Source: Tuctoria greenei (lineage: Eukaryota > Streptophyta > Magnoliopsida > Poales > Poaceae). Taken from it: a stretch of 64,000 bases of DNA. A program made the translations under genes and the position numbers. Numbering within the stretch: position 1 is the stretch's first letter; every line of letters starts with the position of its first letter. The stretch spans positions 113,503,110 to 113,567,109 of the forward strand of contig JAYESD010000001.1 in NCBI GenBank assembly GCA_036927565.1, read 5' to 3'. The notes beneath the pieces are model-generated. The model did not search any database. It saw nothing but the letters and a program-made list of their open reading frames with translations, and was not told where the DNA came from. This document shows positions 56,091-64,000 of this stretch, one piece after another.

Positions 56091-59000
56091 TGTAAAAGCC
56101 CGCTTTTCGGAAGAACAAAAATGTAAAAATGTGAACTTAAAATTTTTTGAAAATGAAATTAGAAATCCAAACTCACATGTATCACGTGCGTTAACCCATG
56201 TTCACTACAAATATGGACTTGTTAAAACTTAAAATCTTAATAGGAATTATTTCAACCCTAAAATGGGTCATTCAAAAATATTCAAATCTCATGCCGTAAA
56301 TTTTTCCATGACCTTCTAATATTCCAATTGGACTCTCGGAAAAGTTTCAAAAATTTTTGAAGCACGTTTCCCATTTATTGGACACGTACTGAGAGTTTAA
56401 TCAACGTCGACTTCAAATTTAAACTTCGCGCTCAACCTTGTCCAAATCAACTCCAAATTTTTCCTGAGGTCCCTTATGGTTCAAAAAGGTTAACTTCAAA
56501 GTTTCAGGATTTTTCAACCTAATCTACTATTTATTTCCTTGAGTCAAGTGTCACCACTTGAATTCAAATTCAAACCTGAGTTCAAATTCAACTTGCTCAG
56601 TTTTGAAATCTGATCGCACCCTAAAATTCTCCACATTTTATTTAGTCACTGGGACAAAGTTGACTATTTTTGAAGCCTGTCTGTTAGCTCCTTTTGAATT
56701 TTGAAAAGAGGAGGGAGAAGAGAGTGGGACCCACATATCATATTTATCCTCAGTACTAGGAAAAAGTGACCCCACATGTCATGTTTATCCTAGTGGTCAC
56801 AAAAACCAAATTGGCTCCTTCTCTCCCGTCCTTATCACCGCGCTCGACCGCTCGCTCCACGGCACTCCCGCGCGCCTTCTCCCCGCCGGCCTTCCCCTGC
56901 TCGAGCGCGCCTCCCCGCCAGCCGCTCACGGCACCGCCGTCCGCGCGCCTCCTCGTCTCCTCCCTGGCGCCGCTTTGCCGCCAGGCCGAGCCACCCCATC
57001 GCCGCGCCGCCTCTGTACGCGCCTACCGCACCGGCAACCGTGCCCCAGCGCCCGTGCGCCGCGCCGCGGCCTCGTGCCCAGGCCGCCGCCGCCATAGCTC
57101 CCGACCACCGGCTCTCGCCGCCCTGCGTGCCTTCACTGCCCGCGCCTGCTCGCCTGGTCGCCCCGACGCACTCGCGCTGTTGTGCCCCACGCTGGCCGCC
57201 GCTCGGCCTGGCCGGTGCTCCACCTGTGCCTTGCCCCCGGCTCCTCCCGTCGGCCGTCCACGGCGACTGCGCCTAGCCCCGCGCTCGGCAGCCCACGGCG
57301 CCACCAGCTCGCGAGCGCTCCACCGCCCCGACGCCTCGTCTCCCTGCTCGCCGACTCGCACCGTCTCTGCTCCTAGCCTCCCTCCGGCGCTTGTCCACGC
57401 GCCGACGATGCCGCGCTGCTGCGCCCCGCGCCCGGAGCCGCACCACCCCGCCGGCCGTCCGTTCGCCGGCGTCCCAGCAGCGCCCGCGCCCCAACGCTGC
57501 CGCGCTGTCCCCGTGCTCCGGCTTGCCGCCCACAGACGCGCCTTGGTCTGCGCTTGCTTCTCTCGCCGTTCTGCTCCTTCGCCGACCGCCCTCCACGCTG
57601 CTGCATCGCCTCGCCGGCAACCGTGCCCCCTTGTCCTCCTGCGGCTGTGTGCCCCTGGCTGCCGACGCTGCGCCCATCCCACTGCTGCGCGTCGCGTTCC
57701 AGCCGCCGCTGCAGGCTGCGCCACGCCGACCACCCGTACCATGGCTGTGCCATCCTGCTTGTGCCCTGTTCCAATTCCAGCACGCCATGGTCGCTATTGC
57801 ACACGCTGAGCCTGCACACCATAGCCGCCTTCTGCTGACCATGCCCCTGCCTTGCCGCGCCCCAACCGGTGGTCGACGCCCGACATCGTCGCCCCGTTCC
57901 GCGCCATGGTTGCACCCAACCAGCAAAGCGAGGGATGTATGTGATGTATGAGATCCCAGAACGCGTCGTTGACACAATGGTATCGACCATTGATCCAGGT
58001 TAGCTCTTATTTTGCAAGAGTGATTGGATCGGTGACTGCAGCCTAGGTATTCGATGAAATGTTCACAAGGAAAGAACCAACTTCGTTGATGTTCAGAGTT
58101 GGTCTTGATGCAGGGGTATGGTGATGTGGCAACTCGACAAGCCCAAGTGCCAAGATACCCTTTGAATGGTGATGAAGCGACGGAAATCAAGTACACACCC
58201 AAGATGTTCGGCGAAATGCATACAAGGTGAGCCTTACCCTGAAATACCTTGCTTGATGTCACCGACGTCCGTTCGTCATGATCGCTAAGGTTACTCATGT
58301 GTCGTCAAGTCGTACATCCAGTTTCCGCATTGATATCATTCCTATAGGAGTCCCCAAGTTGACCTTCTTTGTCCTTTGGATCGCGTTAACTTGTCCGTGT
58401 GTGCTCGTGATGCTCCACCATGAGCCGCGTCGACGTCGTTGACCATATGACATCGTCGTGACGCTCCGAGCCGTTATCGTGTCCTGGCATCGAGGTGAAG
58501 GATACATGTGATGTATGTGGTACTGGAACACGACCACGACACATCAGTCGATGGTCGTTTAGCCAAATTAGGGTTTGGTCAAGGCGAGACTCGTCGAGTC
58601 CTAGGTGTAGCCTAGATGCTAGATGAAATGCCTTCTAGGTCAAACCGAGTGTATTGGTGACCACCGATGACCTAGGGTAGAATACTGCGAGAACGTTGCG
58701 ACCGACGAGGAGAACTAGTCCAAGTGGAACCTTGGATAAGAATTTCTTAGTCATGTCGAGGACGTTTCCTTTCCGCTCGCAGAATTGCTTACCTAGGTGT
58801 ACCTCTTCATCGACGGTAGGTTCGTCGAGTCTTTTGTCGACAACTAAGTCGAGTCCCTAACTCTTCGACTCATGAAGTGGTGTTCGAGATTCCGCTCACC
58901 CCTTTGACGAGTCCGGGTCGATGTGGACCTCGCTAATCCGATCTTCTCGTGATGGCAAAGCATGATCGTCATGACAAGGTCTCGCATCATGTTCGAGTTC

Positions 59001-61445
59001 TAGGAGTTCACCGAGCTCATCTGGACAATCTTGAAAAGGACACTGCAATAGTGTCGTGTAAGCACTTGAATGATGCTCAAGAAGCTTGCCGTAGAAACTA
59101 CTTTACCAAAAAGTCATTTCAATGTTGTCTTGGTACTCACATCAAATTAACAGGGCTTGTTACGACTCTTTGAGTCCAAGCAATGTTGACCTCACTTCAC
59201 TCCCAAGTGTCGCTAGGGTTTCACCCTGGTTCATCCTTATCAGGACCCTGCGACCACACTTGTCCCGTAATTAGGTTTACTCCTTAATGAGTTTGTGTAA
59301 CTTCATTGGTCGACTTCTAAGTCACAATCTCTTGTTGCACAGTTCACTCACGCCTTAAGCTTTCAATGCTCCATCTTGATCGCTTAGTCTTCCTTACATC
59401 ACACAGTCCAGTAATACTTCTTCACCATTCTACCTTATCACTCTTTGTGCGGCATAGCTCCAAGTGTCGAGTGCTAAATTGCGATGTGTCATTACATTGC
59501 ACCTTTCAGTGCTTATCTCGACACTACTATGCCACCTTGACTCTTAGGTCATCCTTACCCTACCAGTCCAACACTTTCACACCATTCAGCTGTATCGTCC
59601 TTGAGTGGCATAGCGTCGAGTGTTGAGTGCCAAGTTGCAATGTGTGCTTACATTGCACCTTTCAATTCACATCTCGATACTACTATGACCACTTGACTTC
59701 ATCCTTTGTTCATTCACACAACAAAGGCATATCTGTCCTTCCTAGTCGAACTCCTCATTCTTAGAGTTTACACAACCCCGTGGAGTCTTTTCTTAAATTA
59801 CTTAATTACTTAATTACTTATATGCATATCATGTCGATAGGAAATGTGATGGTAGGTGATCGACGAGGAGCTTCCCTTGGAGGAGAAGGCCGATGTGTTT
59901 CCACTGAGGTTCCATGGCAGGTTCTCCGGAGGAAGATCAAGCCCTAACAATTGACATTTGTTCAGTCGCAAACTAAGGCAAGCCCCGGTTTGCATTTAAA
60001 AGCTTTACAGAGTTTTTACAGTCTTTATCACCTTACGTCATAAGTTTGATATGTGCATTACGTATAGGGTGATTGATACTCCACTTGCATGACCAAAAAT
60101 CCCATGGATTGGTTGGAACGAGTTACAGTTTGACCTGTAGTAACTGCTTTGCTAATGCATAGGAAATCCGGTAGAAGTCGAGTAGTTGGAATCTACTCGC
60201 GAGAGATGTAGGACATATCTCACAGGATTGGTTAGATAGAAAATGGCTTAATATAATGAAATTGAGATCGGGCAGGGAATGGCTAGGAAGCGGCGAGAAG
60301 TGAGTCTCGGTCGCATAGCCCTGCCTGTGTCGATTAAGGCCCGCTTCGTGTGCGGCCCCTTCGGACAAGCTTGAATTGTACCGGCAACATAATGGACATA
60401 TGGAATCCAATAAACTGACGTAGCTTGGTCACTTGGGTGTCGAGGCATACCGTTCCGTTTTATAGGTGTGGGTTGAGGGTAGCAAGGTGTAAATCCGCTG
60501 GTGGGCACGTCAGAGTACGCCCCACGCAGGGACCTCCTGCCCGTGACGGATCGACGGTTCGGCATTTGAGTGTCTCGCGAAAGGTTGCCATATACGACTA
60601 GTACTGAAGTGCTACGTAGGTACTGCGCGAAGTGCTCGCTGGCATTTCCGAAAGTGCGTATGTGTCGTGTTGTCCGGGTGTGTCCTGATTGCAATCACTG
60701 TCCCTCGCAGTAATAGAGTACCACTTGTTCACTGAGCGGTGACGTAGTAAATACTAAAGAAGTCAGGAAAGTCATATGATATTGAATTATAATTACTTTG
60801 CAACTTTGTATGATTTAGAGATAGTATAACTAAAAGTTTACAGTTTCCCCATACTTTAGCTATAATAGCATTATGTGCTTTGGGCATGTCATATCATCGG
60901 TAAAGCGTTTCTTGTTTGATTGTGGAGCCCATGATGTGCCGTGCCCAGAGAATGTCATCTGCTACTTAAAACCTGATTATAAGGATCCACTTGTAGGCGA
61001 GTCATTTATGCTATTCCTTACCTATGTTTAGTGTCCCCTTGCATATGTCTAGTGAGACGGTTAAGTCTTGCTGAGCCTTATGCTCACGTTTGCGCTTTAA
61101 CGATTTTCGCAGGTATTAGTTTATTTCTGCTGTTCAGGTTGTACATGAGACTCGAGGTGTCGAGATAAATCTCATGTGAGCCACGCCGCTGCTGTGTGTT
61201 CTTCGTGTTGCTAGTGAGAATCGTCCTAGGGCATGGGCGTCTTCTCTCCTGCTTAGTTAGGTGAGATTATGAGTATGTATTTTCCGCTGGGTGTGTACTT
61301 CCATTGTACACTCTTTTGTAAACTCTTCTTATTATGAAATGAAAACTTTATATGTTTTGGTGTCCTTTTTGTGTGTGCTGTTAGGTGCCGCATCGCACGG
61401 TACCACCCAATGAGATCCTCGGATGTGTGGACTCCGGTCCCCACA
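56091..61445 (+). repeat. Tekay-D 5' LTR (5355 bp)
   Basis: It starts TGTAAAAGCCCGCTTTT, resembling the Tekay-B start, and ends GGTCCCCACA. A GC-rich leader at 56830-57900 creates long spurious reading frames on both strands. 57950-59960 is a distinct region. From 59970 on, the sequence follows the Tekay-B U5 half closely. Confidence 0.85.
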
Positions 61446-61449
61446 GACA

Positions 61450-61461
61450 TGGTATCAGAGC
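61450..61461 (+). other. Tekay-D primer-binding site
   Basis: TGGTATCAGAGC lies 4 bases after the LTR end, as in Tekay-B. Confidence 0.95.
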
Positions 61462-61622
61462 TTCATTGGGAATAGCACGCTCGAAAAGAGCCTATTTTCG
61501 AAAACTTCAAAGTAGTCGAGTGAGGTTTAGCTATATGCCCATTAAGGACTATTACTAGTATAAGTTATAAAGGTGGTGAACTAACTTGTTATATTATTCT
61601 GTAACGACGCTCCGTCTTCAAG

Positions 61623-62092
61623 GTAAGAGGTAAGGTACGCCACCGAGAGCGGATTAATCTCGGTAAACTCTGCATACGAGATATGGTATGTGAAATTTCC
61701 GTGGCTTAGCACGGAAAGTCAATATGAGTCTCTGAAACCTTCCATGTTTCTGAGAACATATGACACGCGGTACCCCAGCGTGACACAAAATTAGTGGGAG
61801 CCCCCGTCGGGTGGTGTATAACCCGATAGTATGCATCTCTAGAACCATTCATGTTCTATGGGATCATGCGAAACACGTATGCCCGAGCGTGTATAAGCCG
61901 GATCGTACGGGAGTCTTTGCTGTACAGACGTATTTACAGCCATGTACCTCGAGACATGGCCTCGCTCGAGGGCGACTCACACCAGAGTCGTATGCATTTA
62001 CTTTCATATATATTATTGTGACTGCCTGTCGTGTTTCCCCGTGCCGCCCTTGAGGTGTGAAGGTGTGAAAGGGGATTGCTTGTCTTCTGCAG
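61623..62092 (+). other. Putative leader intron in Tekay-D
   Basis: A double donor AAG|GTAAGA and GAG|GTAAGG and the acceptor TTGTCTTCTGCAG match the Tekay-B sites in sequence and spacing (470 against 458 bp). Confidence 0.45.
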
Positions 62093-62599
62093 GTACACTA
62101 ACTCCGGTAGCGACCCGTGTAGAATACGTTTGCGAGTGATCGATAGTAGGACCACCTCTAGACGTATCCGGATATACCGGATTAGACTTTTCTTTTAGTA
62201 AGGCATGTAGTACCGTCAGTATCACACTTGATACTTTGACCATCCCCCACGAAAGAAATGACTTCATATTCATATTGAGTCCAAGTATCAGTTGCTGATA
62301 TCTTGTGGACAAATTAAAATGTTTCTTTTCAAGAGTAGGTGAACCAATGTCCTTTGCTCCTGGCGAGAGTTTAGCTCGACTTCGCCGGAGTAAGACTTTG
62401 GTTAAGTTTGAAGATCCATAGTGATATGCTATGGATAAGAAGGTCGTCAAGTCTCTTTTAGGATTCCATTGGGTTCTAAAGGAAATGATTAGTTGTGAAT
62501 CAAGTTCTAGCCATCGGACTTGAGTTTTGAGCTAAGGTTCAAAATTTGAGATTGTTTCCAAATTCTTGTGTTTCGAAGCCGGTGAGTTCTGTTTTCGAA

Positions 62600-64000
62600 C
62601 AGAATGGACCTGACTTTGAAATTCCATATCTCTTCAACCTGGAGGGCTTTGGAGGCAAGTGAATACTTTTTGAAAAGCTTTTGGAATCTTCTAATATTTT
62701 CCTATTGACCTCCAAGCCAAAAGATGCTTTTATGGTGATGAAAATGCACCATTATCACAGCAGCTGCTGTTCTGAAACTACACGGACCAGCATCTGAATT
62801 TTTGTCATATTTTCTTGAAGAAAGCTCTTATATTCCATTATGGTACATTTCTGGAAAATGGAAAAGCTATTCTACAACTTTGTTATTCAGTGATACCTCA
62901 AATTCAGCTTATAAATAATTAGAAAACAGAGTTGAAGATAATACCTGTATATAGGTGCTATCTGAAACAGTCAGAAAAATTCTGAATTTTGAACGGACAT
63001 AACTCTTAAACTAGAAATGCAAACTATGCATGTTTATACATGCCTGGAAAGCTTAAAGAGTCCTCTATCAACTTCCTATTCAACACGAAGGCTAAAACTC
63101 GCAATAACATGGTCTAAATTGAAGTATCGTTTAAGGTATCGAAACAGTTCAGAATATGGACCGTTACCTATTCAGTTACTGTTTCGATTATAATTCCTAG
63201 TAGAAATTGTCGAATGGATTCGTATTTTACATTTCTGGAATCTTGAGAATGTATGCAACATGTTTTCTATGTATTACTTTTGCAAATATTGATGTTTGTA
63301 TATCTGAAATTTGTGGACAAAATCAGCCTTAAACAAAGGAGGTGCTGTCCAAATTTTCAGAAAAACTGTCAACTTGCAAATGCCGTATCTTCTCAACCAG
63401 AAATGCTACGAGGGCAAGTAAATACTATTTAGAAAGGTTTGGAAGTCCTCTACATGTTTTCTGTTCAACACCAGACCAGAATCCTTTTCTAAATGGGTGA
63501 AATTTGGATAATCGCAGAGACTGTCCAGGCATACCCAAACTGGACAGCAATCTGTACACCTCTGAATTTAATCCATAACTCGCAGACCCTTGATCCAATG
63601 GTGTCACGCGAGTAACCGTTGGAGAGTTTAGAGAGTCAGCTACAATTTTTGCAATTGGCTCCAGACCTGAATCGGTCATCTACCTTTTCCAAATCGAGTT
63701 TGAATACAGAGTGGTCAATCTGAACTGAATTCAGTTCTGAATACTGAAATTTTACCTAACTTCAAAAATTCATATCTTTTGAGCTAGAGCTGATATGAAG
63801 ACAAGTAAGTACATTCTGGAAAGCTTATTACAGTGGCTACAACTTTGTAAATAAGAATATTTCCATATTTCCATCAGAACAGCCTGAAAACTTTAGATCA
63901 AAACTGCTACTGTTTAAGCAGATTCTGCTGAAAGTGCAGAGAAATCTGCTAACTTTAAAATTGCATAACTTGCAAACCAGAGACGAACTAGAGTCAAACC
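62600..64000 (+). repeat. ~191-bp degenerate tandem array in Tekay-D leader
   Basis: A CATAACT/CATATCT-like phrase recurs near 62621, 62805, 62995, 63187, 63378, 63571, 63765 and 63958. A GGAAAGCTT-like phrase about 50 bp later recurs near 62671, 62853, 63046, 63237, 63431, 63621 and 63818. Intervals are 182-197 bp. The units are strongly diverged and contain no gene. Confidence 0.7.

Larger units (their letters stand above)
56091..64000 (+). mobile_element. Tekay-D: 5' LTR and leader of a plus-strand element, continues beyond window
   Basis: It is inserted in the pol gene of Tekay-C after ACGGA (56086-56090). It shows a 5.36-kb LTR, a primer-binding site and at least 2.5 kb of leader, with no ORF0 or gag before the window end. 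Confidence 0.85.

Noticed and set aside
56766..57809. 347-residue plus-strand open frame, with 239- and 341-residue minus-strand frames over the same bases
   Set aside because: They lie in a GC-rich LTR leader where all frames stay open by composition. The proteins are Ala/Pro/Arg low complexity with no domain.

Overview
The window looks like intergenic heterochromatin from a flowering plant, most probably a grass. It is almost entirely nested LTR retrotransposons plus one CACTA transposon fragment. I found no convincing host gene, tRNA, rRNA or CRISPR array. The grass assignment is an inference. It rests on a Tekay/Del-type Ty3/gypsy element with an extra ORF upstream of gag, Tat-type elements with an antisense ORF, a SIRE-type Ty1/copia fragment, and GC-rich LTR leaders. 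Family names (Tekay, Tat, SIRE) come from motif recognition by eye, not from a database search.

Layout, left to right. 1-1655 is the end of a 2.8-kb-type LTR (called Tekay-A here). 1656-11811 is the 3' part of a plus-strand Tat element (Tat-1). It carries a decayed antisense coiled-coil gene inside a 4157-bp direct tandem duplication, then a 3' LTR. 11815-14110 is another Tekay-A LTR fragment. 14111-15328 holds a CACTA-like terminus and a broken TNP2 transposase. 15617-41903 is an old minus-strand Tekay-A element with both LTRs. Its 3' LTR is split by Tekay-B (16484-32406), a young 15.9-kb element bounded by a perfect GTGAT target-site duplication. 43254-46925 is the 3' end of a minus-strand SIRE-type copia element. 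46926-52615 is a minus-strand Tat element (Tat-2) with the antisense gene on the plus strand. 52616-56090 is the 3' end of a minus-strand Tekay-C element. It is cut inside its pol gene by Tekay-D (56091 to beyond 64000), of which a 5.36-kb LTR and about 2.5 kb of leader are visible.

Tekay-B is the functional centre. Its LTRs differ by about 22 substitutions and one 17-bp indel (my count). It has a TATA promoter, a tRNA-Met-type primer site, a 320-residue extra protein (ORF0) and a complete gag-protease-RT-RNaseH-integrase-chromodomain frame broken by one TGA. Splice-site-like sequences lie in its leader and directly before both the ORF0 and gag ATGs. This suggests that two proteins are made from one promoter by alternative splicing.

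Non-coding structure is the most unusual part. There are inverted CGGAC half-site arrays upstream of the Tekay-A TATA box, about 55-bp repeats in the Tat U3, and GGACCTAG repeats in the SIRE LTR. A fixed six-base-pair hairpin with a changing tetraloop recurs in the Tat elements. The Tekay-D leader carries a degenerate array with a period of about 191 bp, and the Tekay-B leader shows traces of it.
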